Assembly: GCA_913061095.1 (NCBI GenBank)
Contig: CAJXVM010000001.1
Span: 62,001-126,000, forward strand
Direction: 5' to 3'
Source: an uncultured Ignavibacteria bacterium
Lineage (GTDB): Bacteria; Bacteroidota; Ignavibacteria; SZUA-365
Length of the DNA stretch: 64,000 bases
Below, in pieces: positions 36,365 through 45,009 of this stretch. How positions within the stretch are numbered: the stretch's first letter is position 1; each line of letters begins with the position of its first letter. The notes beneath the pieces are model-generated. The model ran no database searches, was not told the DNA's origin, and saw nothing but the letters and a program-made list of their open reading frames with translations. Both the position numbers and the translations under genes were made by a program.

Positions 36365-38517
36365 GATACGTCATCGTCATATCCTTTCTGCTTCTCACCG
36401 GCCCGATGCATGCACAGGTCGAAGATAGTCTCCGCAACACGGGCATTCCGGAACATGCGGATTCCCTTCGCGACGTCGTGACTCCGGTACGGACGGATTC
36501 CCTTCGTACCGTGGATTCCCTTCGCAACGTTTCCATTCCTGTGCACTCGGATTCTCCGCGGACGACTGCCGCAAGGGACAACCTTCCGCAGCTGGCTCAT
36601 CCGGGATCGTGGAGTCTGCAAAAGGATTCCATCGCATTGATGGAATATCATCATGCGGGCAATGTGTTCGCCGACCATCCGGGTGTACGGCTGCATGATC
36701 TCGGCAGCTTCGGACAGCCGCTCGGCATCGGATTGTACGGGGCCGATCCGTTAAACCAGAGTGTGCGCATCAACGGTCAGCTGTTCGACGACATGCTCAC
36801 CGGGATGACTGATCCGTACCTCCTCTCCACCGAGGATGCCGCGGAGTTCATCGTCCATCCCCAGTACCAGGCGTTCTGGTACGGCATGCCGGGAGACGTG
36901 TTCGCCGCTGAAATTCGTGAGAAACAGTGGGACGCACCGCGTCCGGTGACGCGCCTGCGCCATGCCGAGGCACCTTACGAGTATCTGTACACGGACGCGA
37001 TGTTCACGCTGAATCCGTCCGAGAATGACAATATTTTCATCTCCGGCACGCGCACGACCATCGGCAACAGCAGCACGCTCGCAGCGCGTTTCAGCAACGT
37101 ACTGCACGAAAGCTGGAACCTGCGCCTGCGCTACAGAAGAACATGGGGATCCTCTGTCACGGGATACGCCGCGCTGCGCTTCAACGATCATATCACGTAT
37201 CTCAACGGCGGTATTCTCGGTACCTTCACTCCGAGTATCGGCACACCCTATACATACCCCGGCGAAGATACGGACTTCAGCGCTCGGGCATTCGATCCGA
37301 TCACCGCCTTCAATGTGAATCCCAGCATGGAGACACATCGCCAGCGGTATAGCGCCGACCTCGGACTCCGCATTCAGTGGACCGATGATTCGTCACAGGC
37401 AACGAAACTTGGTCTGCGCCTGCTCTCGGACGTCCGCCGCTTCCGTGACGACCTGCAGACGTTCTATACGGACTCCATTGCCATTCCATCCCTGAACATC
37501 AGTGATCACTGGACACTCTACCAGGCATATATCGACCACAGCAGCAGCCTGTCGTGGGCGCAGCTCACACTTCGTGGCAGCGTGGGGCGCGCAAGCATTC
37601 TCACCGGCGGGGACAATACCGAGCACAACGGACTCGACGCGGAGGCGCGCGGCCGCCTTGACCTGCTGATCGGACCGGTTACACTCTCGGGTTTCGCCGG
37701 GTTGGACTTTCACAACGATCAGAGCAGCATCAGTATCGGCGCGGGAGCGGAACTTCCCCTTGGTCCTCTGTCGCTCTGGGGTGGATTCTCATTCTCACCA
37801 CGTATTCGAACGCTGCGTGAGACTGTGTATGCGAGTCCTTTCATCGACGCACGCGGAGACCGGTCTCCGGCGCTCGATAAATACAGCATCATTGAAGGGG
37901 GCGTGCGGCTGGCGGCAGGACCGCTCCGCGCTGACCTACGCGGATTCCTGCGGCGCGAGGATCGTTACCTGCTCCTGCAGACAGCAACCTACCAGGATAC
38001 GACTGTCGGGCGATTCGTTCTGCATATCGCGGAGCTGCCGGACGGAGCGACGCGAGACGTATTCGGTGGCAGTGCCGATGTGCGCCTCACCGTGCATCCG
38101 CTGCATCTCGACCAGCAGGTGACTTCCCTGACGATCCGTGCCGACGGTGAAGCGCTGTCTCTGTACCAGCCGCCCGAGCTGCAGTACAACGCCTCGCTAT
38201 ACTATCGCGGATCGCTGATCGCGGGCACGTTGGATCTCAAGGTCGGCGGGCGTTTCCATTACACCTCGTGGTTTGAGCCTCTGGCCCTGCATCCGCAGAC
38301 CGGCTTGTTTACCCTCGCGGAACAACCCGCAAACGGTGCGCGCTCCTACACCGAAAAAATGCGCGTGGATCTATTCCTCTTCGCAACCATCAAACAGAGG
38401 GCGACACTGCACCTGGTGCTGCACAATCTGCTGGACGTTGATTATATCAGCACGACGTTTTATCCCATGCCTGGTCGCGGCCTGCGTCTCGGCGTCGACT
38501 GGATTTTCTTTGACTGA
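36361..38517 (+). CDS. Plug-and-barrel outer-membrane protein (TonB-dependent receptor-like)
   Basis: A 718-residue exported protein: signal peptide ending MHAQ (start ATG at 36361, overlapping the acyltransferase stop), then about 55 residues with five DSLR-type repeats, then a plug-like domain (HHAGNVFADHPGVRLHDLGSFGQPLGIGLYG and VRINGQLFDDM), then a long run of alternating beta strands ending in an aromatic residue (GVDWIFFD), as expected for a beta-barrel. I see no clear TonB box, and the plug is shorter than in classical receptors. Ligand unknown; context suggests surface lipoprotein or glycan handling. Confidence 0.72.
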   Translation: MRYVIVISFLLLTGPMHAQVEDSLRNTGIPEHADSLRDVVTPVRTDSLRTVDSLRNVSIPVHSDSPRTTAARDNLPQLAHPGSWSLQKDSIALMEYHHAGNVFADHPGVRLHDLGSFGQPLGIGLYGADPLNQSVRINGQLFDDMLTGMTDPYLLSTEDAAEFIVHPQYQAFWYGMPGDVFAAEIREKQWDAPRPVTRLRHAEAPYEYLYTDAMFTLNPSENDNIFISGTRTTIGNSSTLAARFSNVLHESWNLRLRYRRTWGSSVTGYAALRFNDHITYLNGGILGTFTPSIGTPYTYPGEDTDFSARAFDPITAFNVNPSMETHRQRYSADLGLRIQWTDDSSQATKLGLRLLSDVRRFRDDLQTFYTDSIAIPSLNISDHWTLYQAYIDHSSSLSWAQLTLRGSVGRASILTGGDNTEHNGLDAEARGRLDLLIGPVTLSGFAGLDFHNDQSSISIGAGAELPLGPLSLWGGFSFSPRIRTLRETVYASPFIDARGDRSPALDKYSIIEGGVRLAAGPLRADLRGFLRREDRYLLLQTATYQDTTVGRFVLHIAELPDGATRDVFGGSADVRLTVHPLHLDQQVTSLTIRADGEALSLYQPPELQYNASLYYRGSLIAGTLDLKVGGRFHYTSWFEPLALHPQTGLFTLAEQPANGARSYTEKMRVDLFLFATIKQRATLHLVLHNLLDVDYISTTFYPMPGRGLRLGVDWIFFD
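36459..36524 (+). repeat. GGATTCCCTTCG direct repeats (DSLR coding)
   Basis: The 12-mer GGATTCCCTTCG occurs three times (36459-36470, 36495-36506, 36513-36524), and a variant follows near 36549. It encodes the repeated DSLR segments behind the signal peptide of the plug-barrel protein. Spacing is uneven (36 and 18 nt, all multiples of three), so copy-number change would keep the frame. Confidence 0.8.
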
Positions 38518-38613
38518 GATTTCCTCCTGTCCTGTTTCATAATGCAGGACAGGATTCCAACATACGGTATCATGATGTACTCCCATTCGGGAGAGAAAAA
38601 CTGGAGGTTTATC

Positions 38614-39798
38614 GTGAAAAACATTCGTGAAATGGGTCTGTTAACCAAGGCTGTCCATGCCGGTATCGACGAGTATGAATTCGGTGCTGTCGTTCCGCCG
38701 ATCTATCAGACATCCACGTTCAAGTTCGAAAACGTGCAGCACGGAGCGGATCTGTTTTCCGGTCAGGGAGACGGGTACATTTACACGCGCATGCGCAATC
38801 CGACCGTGGAAGCGATGGAGAACGCGGTAGCCGTGCTTGAGGGCGGGGCGCACGCGCTCGGCTGCGCCAGCGGCATGGCGGCGATTCACACAGTGTTCGC
38901 TTCCGTTCTGAAGGCGGGTGACCACGTCATCTGCAGCGAATCCGTGTACGGTCCGACCAGCACCCTGCTGCGTACGGTAATGTCGAATTTCGGCATCGAA
39001 AACAGCATGGTCGACACGTCCAATACGGAGACTGTGCGCGCGGCGGTGAAGTCCAACACCCGCATGATTTTTGTAGAGACGCCCGCAAATCCGACACTCA
39101 TGATCAGCGACCTCGCCGCCATCGCGGAAATCGCGCATGCGAACAACGCGGACCTCGTGGTTGACAATACGTTCATGGGTCCGGTCATGCAGCGTCCGTT
39201 CGAGCATGGCGCAGACGTGGTCGTGCACAGCCTGACGAAATCCCTCAACGGCCATGCGGACGTGGTCGGCGGTGTGGTCGTCGTCAAGGATGCTGAACGA
39301 TATCCCCATTTCCGCAAGACGCTTAACCAGATCGGCGGCGTGATCGATCCGTTCAACTCCTTCCTCGTCCATCGCGGACTCAAAACTCTTCCGTTGCGTG
39401 TCCGTGCCGCTTCCGCGAACGCGATGAAGATCGCCGAGTATCTCGAAAAGCATCCGAAGGTGGAATGGGTGCGCTACCCCGGCCTGGAAAGTCATCCGCA
39501 GTACGACGTCGGTCGCAGACAGATGGACGGCAGTGGCGCGATGATCTCCTTTGAGCTCGCCGGCGGACTCGAGGCGGGCAAGACCATGATGAACAACGTG
39601 CATCTTTCTCTTCTCGCGGTGAGTCTTGGCGGCGTGGAATCACTGATTCAGCATCCGGCGTCCATGACGCACGCCACGATGGGACGCGAACTGCGCGAGC
39701 AGGCAAAGATCACAGACGGACTGGTGCGCCTTTCCGTCGGCATCGAAAATGTTGAAGATATTCTGGCGGATCTGGAGCAGGCACTCGATAAGTGCTGA
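38614..39798 (+). CDS. PLP-dependent methionine gamma-lyase / cystathionine gamma-synthase type enzyme
   Basis: A 394-residue enzyme of the Cys/Met metabolism PLP family. The PLP Lys is in VVHSLTKSLNGHADVVGG, with other signatures YIYTRMRNPTVEAMENAVAVLEGG, CASGMAAIHT and SESVYGPTSTLL. Start choice: a GTG at 38614 with GGAGG six nt upstream (38603-38607); an ATG at 38542 has no ribosome site. The family covers gamma-lyase, gamma-synthase and O-acetylhomoserine sulfhydrylase, which cannot be separated by eye; the conserved YGPTSTLL and overall length lean to methionine gamma-lyase. It is convergent with the MFS gene. Confidence 0.88.
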   Translation: MKNIREMGLLTKAVHAGIDEYEFGAVVPPIYQTSTFKFENVQHGADLFSGQGDGYIYTRMRNPTVEAMENAVAVLEGGAHALGCASGMAAIHTVFASVLKAGDHVICSESVYGPTSTLLRTVMSNFGIENSMVDTSNTETVRAAVKSNTRMIFVETPANPTLMISDLAAIAEIAHANNADLVVDNTFMGPVMQRPFEHGADVVVHSLTKSLNGHADVVGGVVVVKDAERYPHFRKTLNQIGGVIDPFNSFLVHRGLKTLPLRVRAASANAMKIAEYLEKHPKVEWVRYPGLESHPQYDVGRRQMDGSGAMISFELAGGLEAGKTMMNNVHLSLLAVSLGGVESLIQHPASMTHATMGRELREQAKITDGLVRLSVGIENVEDILADLEQALDKC

Positions 39799-39843
39799 CA
39801 GACAGGTGCTCCGCGCGGGCGGGTATATCGCACAGCGACCCGA

Positions 39844-41112
39844 TCAATCGGGAAGCAGCGGTGACACCGCCCGCGCCTGCTCCCCTTCTCGCAAGTTGGG
39901 AAGGAGACGCCGCGCGGCAAGCGGGAAGAGCACGAACACGCAGAACAGCTCGGCGACACCGGCGGTGATGAACGCGGCCGCGTATCCGGCGAGATCACTG
40001 ATCAGCGCTCCCGCGATGGGGCCAACCGCGAAGCCGAGGGATCCCGCGGCATTGAATCCTCCCATCGCCGATGCGCGCATTTCGGCGGGCGCAAAGGATG
40101 CGACCATCCAGAGGCTCGGGGCGTACATGAACGCCGCAAACACGCCGGAGACAATCATCACCGGGAGGAACCAGGAGGCGGGAACGAGTCCAACAAACAT
40201 CACCGAAACACCGTAAAACGCGGATCCGGCAAGCAGGAGCCGTATGCCCCCGTAGCGGTCAGAGAGCCGTCCAAAGGGATAGGTGAGCAGCGAAAACGGC
40301 AGAAGATACCCTGCGAGCACCGCACCGGATGCGGCGGCATCCATGCCGTGGACCGCTCCCGCGTACAGCGGGAAGGTGACGGCAAAGAATCCCACCGTGA
40401 AACGATCAATGAAGGTGAAGGCATAGGGGATGGAAAGCGCCGGTTTCCGGCGCAGAACCAGGAGCGCTTCGCGCAGGCTTCGTGCGCTGCCGAATTCCCC
40501 CTCCCGGATGTACCGATGCGCGAACAGGGCGCATATCAGGAGTATCACGGCGCCGAAGGCAGTGAGAGCGACCATCGATTCGGCGCCAATCGCGCCTCCG
40601 ATCGGGAATGCCAGCGTATTCGCAATGGCGATGGAAGCGCCCATCGCTCCCATGATGCGGCCGTAATTACCTTTCCGGGCCAGGTCCGCCGCAATTGTCA
40701 TGACCATGCTGAAGCCCAGGATGCTGAACGCTCCCTCCCCGAATCGCACCAGCAGAAGAAGCGGGTAGGAATGAATAAATGGCAGGGAGAAATGAAAGAC
40801 CGCCGTCATCACATAACCGAAGACCAGGAGGGTGCTGCGACGGCCGATGCGGTCGGACCACGCGCCCCAGATAAACGCGAAGACGACGTGCGGGATCAGG
40901 TAGGAAACCGCAAAGAGCGAGGCCTGAGTGTCACTGAGGACAAAACGGTCACGGACGAAACTGCCGATGTTTGGAAACACGATGGCCGTGGCGAATGTGC
41001 TCGCAAAACCGAGCATTGCCAGCAGTGCCACATGCTTCCATGGCACTGCTCCCGTTTCATTACTGTGCTGCGGTACAGGCATGAACATATAACACGGAAT
41101 CGGAGCGGACAA
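39844..41112 (-). CDS. Major facilitator superfamily transporter
   Basis: A 422-residue membrane protein with about 12 hydrophobic helices. The loop 2-3 signature appears as GAWSDRIGRRSTLL near residue 80, and its duplicate GRLSDRYGGIRLL is in the second half, as expected for MFS. The family includes multidrug efflux and sugar exporters; nothing indicates the substrate. It could start at 41112 or at a second ATG nine codons later. It is divergent from rpsU and convergent with the methionine gamma-lyase type gene. Confidence 0.9.
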   Translation of the reverse strand: MSAPIPCYMFMPVPQHSNETGAVPWKHVALLAMLGFASTFATAIVFPNIGSFVRDRFVLSDTQASLFAVSYLIPHVVFAFIWGAWSDRIGRRSTLLVFGYVMTAVFHFSLPFIHSYPLLLLVRFGEGAFSILGFSMVMTIAADLARKGNYGRIMGAMGASIAIANTLAFPIGGAIGAESMVALTAFGAVILLICALFAHRYIREGEFGSARSLREALLVLRRKPALSIPYAFTFIDRFTVGFFAVTFPLYAGAVHGMDAAASGAVLAGYLLPFSLLTYPFGRLSDRYGGIRLLLAGSAFYGVSVMFVGLVPASWFLPVMIVSGVFAAFMYAPSLWMVASFAPAEMRASAMGGFNAAGSLGFAVGPIAGALISDLAGYAAAFITAGVAELFCVFVLFPLAARRLLPNLREGEQARAVSPLLPD

Positions 41113-41290
41113 TTCTCGCTTCCGCGTATTTTTTTCCGGACGAGCGCACCGGTCTGTTTCTCAACCCACGTGTCTGTTCCTCCGTATCCCGCGCGGTGAT
41201 CCGTTCCGGGTTCCGGCTGCCTGACGGTGAGAGCCGGCATGACATCTCCCCGCACCGCGGCATCGACGATGCGGGCAGCACGTTTTCAAC

Positions 41291-41319
41291 TTGACTCTGT
41301 ATGCGACTGATGTTATTTT
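41291..41319 (+). promoter_or_regulatory. Promoter of rpsU
   Basis: TTGACT (41291-41296) and TATTTT (41314-41319) are 17 nt apart, about 55 nt upstream of the rpsU start. The extended view TTG-N20-TATTTTAA also partly matches the TAnnTTTG layout. A perfect palindrome begins inside the -10 box. Confidence 0.6.
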
Positions 41320-41336
41320 AATATTCTGAATATTAA
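41318..41336. promoter_or_regulatory. Perfect 19-bp palindrome over the rpsU start region (putative operator)
   Basis: TTAATATTC (41318-41326), a central T, and GAATATTAA (41328-41336) form a perfect inverted repeat. It begins in the -10 element and covers the expected transcription start, the usual place for a repressor site. Being AT-only at the ends it could be chance, but the neighbourhood is otherwise GC-rich. The divergent MFS gene is 206 nt away. Confidence 0.55.
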
Positions 41337-41373
41337 TTCGTTTCGTTTTAGGCATTCATACAGGAGAATTTAC

Positions 41374-41565
41374 TTGATCGGTATTATTGTTCAGGAAAAC
41401 GAACCCATCGATCGCGCGATCAAGCGGTTCAAGAAGAAGTACGAGCGCTCGGGCATTCTCAAGGAATTTAAGAAGCGCACGTATTACACGAAGCCCTCCG
41501 TCAAGAAGCGGATGAAGAAGCAGAAGGCCATTCGTCGCGCCAAGCGGACATCTGACGACTCATAG
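41374..41565 (+). CDS. rpsU: 30S ribosomal protein S21
   Basis: A 63-residue, very basic protein of the small subunit, needed for initiation on many mRNAs. The sequence has the family core DRAIKRFKKKYERSGILKEFKKRTYYTKPS and a Lys/Arg tail. It starts with TTG at 41374, supported by AGGAGA 7 nt upstream (41362-41367); no ATG is available before residue 40. Use of TTG may keep expression low. Confidence 0.96.
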   Translation: MIGIIVQENEPIDRAIKRFKKKYERSGILKEFKKRTYYTKPSVKKRMKKQKAIRRAKRTSDDS

Positions 41566-41662
41566 CGTTCCTTCGCCCTTGCAGGGAGTGTGTGTCCCCG
41601 GCCCCGGCCGGCGCGCATGACATCGAAGACTCATCTCCTTTACAGCCAGAGCTGGATGCGGT

Positions 41663-42988
41663 TTGGACTACCATTTTTTTTACCACACCATGGCCGATGG
41701 CACCGTAAAGCAGGTCAATCCCTTCACCGGTGTTGAGGTCTGGTCGGTCCCCGGCCGCGCGGGCAAACCGCTCAGTGAAAGTTTCGGCAGCCAGTCCCCG
41801 GCTGCGCTCGAACGTCACGACCAGGAGGCCTACTGCGCGTTCTGCCGCGGACGGCTTCTCGAAACCGCTCCGGAGAAGGCGCGTGTCGTTCTGGAAAACG
41901 GCGTCTTCAGCACCCAGCATCGCATCCCCCCTTCCACCTATCACGATACCGACCCGGTCTTCCGCCGGGTTTCCAACCTGTTTGAGATTCTCTCGGTCGA
42001 CTACTGGCGGCAGAATTACAACTACAAGCTGTCATCCCGGAATATCCGCTGGAAAGAGAATTACCTCGCGGATCCGGTCGGACTGCGGCACGTCATGGAT
42101 ATCCTTGATTACAAGATGCAGCGCTCCGGGAGATCCAACGAGGAGATCTCACAGGTTTCGATGGAAGATCGCCTTCTGATGGCCGATTCACTTTTCGGCG
42201 GAGGACATGAACTGATCATTGTCATGCCCCATTATCATCCCGACGCGCAGGATCTCGAGGATCTGTACGCGACGGGAAACATGACCGACGAGGAGCATTA
42301 CCAGTACTACGCCTTTATCATTGACGCGATGATGGACATCACGGCGAACAACCGTTACGCCCGCTCGATCAGCGTGTTCAAGAACTGGCTGCAGCCCGCG
42401 GGTGCGACCTTCGAACACCTGCACACACAGATCGTCGCCATCGACGAATGGGGAGAATCGATGGAGCGGCAGATCAAGATGGTTGTGCAGGACAAGAACG
42501 TGTACAATTCCTACGGACCGAATTTCGCCGCGCACCACAATCTCGTGTTTGCGGAAAACGATTATGCGCTGGCCTATGTCGGAATCGGTCATCGATACCC
42601 CACCGTGGAGATTTATTCGAAATCCACCAACGCGCGTCCGGAAGAGCATACAGAAGACGAACTGCGCGGCATGAGCGACATGGTCCGCGCTATGCACGCC
42701 GCCATAGGCGGACGGGTATCGGTCAACGAAGAATGGCATCACACACCGATGGATTCGATTTTCAAGATTCCGTGGCATGTCTTTATCAAGCTGCGTATCA
42801 ATACGCCGGCCGGTTTCGAGGGAGGAACGAATATCTATATCAATCCGCTGACACCGACGGATCTGCGCGACCGCATCGTGCCCCGTCTCTATCAGCTGCG
42901 CTCTGAAGGAAGCATTGCGAACAGCATTCAGATCGCGGAGGAATGCAAACTCAAACCGAATCCGCTCCAGTATTACAAGGCGACCTGA
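41663..42988 (+). CDS. Galactose-1-phosphate uridylyltransferase-like protein (DUF4921-type)
   Basis: A 441-residue protein related to the GalT/HIT superfamily. Seen: VKQVNPFTGVEVWSVPGR near the N terminus, a zinc-type CAFC near residue 58, and the nucleotidyl-transfer triad region GATFEHLHTQIVAIDE near 255. These recall the DUF4921 family, whose substrate is not established, so transfer of a nucleotide to a sugar phosphate is inference. I chose TTG at 41663 since GGAT lies upstream; an ATG at 41690 is the alternative but lacks a ribosome site. It stands between rpsU and tsaD. Confidence 0.75.
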   Translation: MDYHFFYHTMADGTVKQVNPFTGVEVWSVPGRAGKPLSESFGSQSPAALERHDQEAYCAFCRGRLLETAPEKARVVLENGVFSTQHRIPPSTYHDTDPVFRRVSNLFEILSVDYWRQNYNYKLSSRNIRWKENYLADPVGLRHVMDILDYKMQRSGRSNEEISQVSMEDRLLMADSLFGGGHELIIVMPHYHPDAQDLEDLYATGNMTDEEHYQYYAFIIDAMMDITANNRYARSISVFKNWLQPAGATFEHLHTQIVAIDEWGESMERQIKMVVQDKNVYNSYGPNFAAHHNLVFAENDYALAYVGIGHRYPTVEIYSKSTNARPEEHTEDELRGMSDMVRAMHAAIGGRVSVNEEWHHTPMDSIFKIPWHVFIKLRINTPAGFEGGTNIYINPLTPTDLRDRIVPRLYQLRSEGSIANSIQIAEECKLKPNPLQYYKAT

Positions 42989-42992
42989 GCAC

Positions 42993-44021
42993 GTGACGAT
43001 TCTCGGTATCGAATCCTCCTGCGACGAAACTTCCGCCGCCGTTGTGCGTGACGGAGCACTGCTGTCGAATGTCATCTCCTCACAGTTCTTTCATACCGCA
43101 TATGGAGGTGTCGTTCCTGAACTCGCCAGCAGGGCGCACCTGAAGGCCGTGATCCCGGTCATCGAGGAGAGCCTGCGCGAGGCCGGTCTCGCCATCGAAG
43201 ACATGACTGCTGTGGCGGCTACGCAGGGTCCGGGACTCATCGGGTCGCTTCTTGTCGGATTGAACGCAGCCAAGGGGATCGCACTTAGCTGCCGGATCCC
43301 GTTCATACCCATCCACCATATCGAAGCCCATCTTTTTTCGCCCTTCCTGCATGAGCATCATCCTGCATTTCCCTATCTCGCTCTGGTCGTTTCGGGCGGA
43401 CATACGCTGCTGGTGATCGTCGAGGACGTCGGTCGGTACCGGCTGCTGGGATCCACGATCGACGACGCAGCTGGCGAGGCATTCGACAAGGTCGCAAAAA
43501 TGATGGGTCTCGGATTTCCCGGCGGACCGGCGATAGACAGGCGCGCGGCGCGCGGTAATCCCAATGCGATCGCGTTTGCGCGTCCGCTGATCGACAGCGG
43601 TGACTACCGATTCAGTTTCTCCGGACTGAAAACATCAGTGCTGTATTATCTTCGCGACCGTGCCGTTGACGGCGTCCTCTCGATGAACGACGCGGAGATC
43701 GATGACGTCTGTGCCGCATTTCAGCAGGCCGCGGTCGATGTCCTCACCGCGAAGGCGCTGCGCGCCGCGGAGGAGTTTTCTTTGAGAGACATCGCACTGG
43801 CCGGCGGCGTTTCCGCTAATTCCGGTCTCAAGGAGACGCTGCGTGTCCGGGCCACCGACATCGGACGCGACGTGTTTATTCCGGATATTGTTTTTTCAAC
43901 GGACAACGCGGCCATGGTCGCCCGCCTGGCAGAATTGAAGGGACTCGAGTCCGCCGCTCCGTCGCTTCACGCTCCGGCGTTTGCCCGCATTACCGATACA
44001 CTGTTCCATGAACATTCGTAA
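42993..44021 (+). CDS. tsaD: tRNA N6-adenosine threonylcarbamoyltransferase
   Basis: A 342-residue ASKHA-fold enzyme that transfers threonylcarbamoyl to A37 of tRNAs reading ANN codons, with TsaB and TsaE. N-terminal ILGIESSCDETSAAVV, the metal-binding HHIEAH (near residue 110), SGGHTLLV and the GFPGGPAID segment are conserved. The start is a GTG at 42993, five nt after the previous stop; the frame is open further upstream, but that part only overlaps the GalT-like gene. It overlaps mltG by 14 nt. Confidence 0.95.
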   Translation: MTILGIESSCDETSAAVVRDGALLSNVISSQFFHTAYGGVVPELASRAHLKAVIPVIEESLREAGLAIEDMTAVAATQGPGLIGSLLVGLNAAKGIALSCRIPFIPIHHIEAHLFSPFLHEHHPAFPYLALVVSGGHTLLVIVEDVGRYRLLGSTIDDAAGEAFDKVAKMMGLGFPGGPAIDRRAARGNPNAIAFARPLIDSGDYRFSFSGLKTSVLYYLRDRAVDGVLSMNDAEIDDVCAAFQQAAVDVLTAKALRAAEEFSLRDIALAGGVSANSGLKETLRVRATDIGRDVFIPDIVFSTDNAAMVARLAELKGLESAAPSLHAPAFARITDTLFHEHS

Positions 44022-45006
44022 GCTGCTGCTTGTTTTACTTGCCCTGGTCATCGTGACCGGCGGTGCGGGATTGTATCTCACGTTCTCCCCCGTCACGAAC
44101 GATGCGGACACGCCCGTGGAAATCCCGTCCGGAACATCGCTGCGCGGGATCGCCGGAATCCTCTCCGATTATGGCGTCATCCGCAGCGAGATGCTGTTCA
44201 TCGCCGCAACCAAAATCGGAGGCAGCAGCGGCAGGCTGCAGAGCGGACTGTACCGCTTTCCCCGGCGGCTCGCCATTCCCGATGTTATCACCATTCTGAG
44301 TGAGGGGAGTCATCAGGCCTACCTCGAGGTGACAGTGCGAGAGGGTCTGACGATCCACCAGATTGCCGAGGAAATCGAGGAACAGATCGACATCCCCGCC
44401 GACAGCATTCGCACGCTTTCACGGGATCCTGCATTTATCGCATCGTGCGGCCTCGATGTCCCCTCCCTGGAAGGATATCTGCTTCCCGAGACCTATCGCG
44501 TGCGCTACGATATCACCGCGAGCAGCATGCTGCGGCGTCTCGTCACGAGCATGCAGGAAATCTTCACAGCCGAGCGACGCAGGCGCATGCGCGCAATGGG
44601 ACGAAGCATGCACGAGATTCTCACCATGGCCTCGCTCGTGGAGGGAGAAACACGGCTTGACCGTGAGCGCGAAACCGTTGCAGGCGTGTACTATAACCGT
44701 CTGCGCCGCGGCATGCTGCTCCAGGCCGATCCCACCATTCAGTACATCATTCCCGATGGTCCTCGCCGTCTTCTCTACAGGGATCTGTCGATCAATTCGC
44801 CGTACAATACGTACATGTATCCCGGTCTCCCTCCGGGACCGGTCAACAACCCGGGGGAAGCGTCGATTATCGCCGCGCTGTATCCAGAATCCCACGACTA
44901 TTTATATTTTGTGGCTGACGGCTCGGGTGGCCATCGTTTTTCTCGCACCATCGAGGAACACAACAAAGCCGTCGCCGCCTATCGCCGAATACAGCGCAAT
45001 CGCTGA
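44008..45006 (+). CDS. mltG: Endolytic murein transglycosylase MltG
   Basis: A 332-residue inner-membrane-anchored lytic transglycosylase that cuts nascent glycan strands and sets their length. One N-terminal transmembrane segment (KLLLVLLALVIVTGGAGLYL) is followed by a LysM-like part and the YceG/MltG domain, with LEGYLLPETYRV and the catalytic-region ASLVEGETRLDRERETVAGVYYNRL and the LLQADPTIQY motif. The start at 44008 lies inside tsaD (14-nt overlap). Together with rodA, mrdA and uppP it adds to the envelope theme. Confidence 0.93.
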   Translation: MNIRKLLLVLLALVIVTGGAGLYLTFSPVTNDADTPVEIPSGTSLRGIAGILSDYGVIRSEMLFIAATKIGGSSGRLQSGLYRFPRRLAIPDVITILSEGSHQAYLEVTVREGLTIHQIAEEIEEQIDIPADSIRTLSRDPAFIASCGLDVPSLEGYLLPETYRVRYDITASSMLRRLVTSMQEIFTAERRRRMRAMGRSMHEILTMASLVEGETRLDRERETVAGVYYNRLRRGMLLQADPTIQYIIPDGPRRLLYRDLSINSPYNTYMYPGLPPGPVNNPGEASIIAALYPESHDYLYFVADGSGGHRFSRTIEEHNKAVAAYRRIQRNR

Positions 45007-45009
45007 CCC

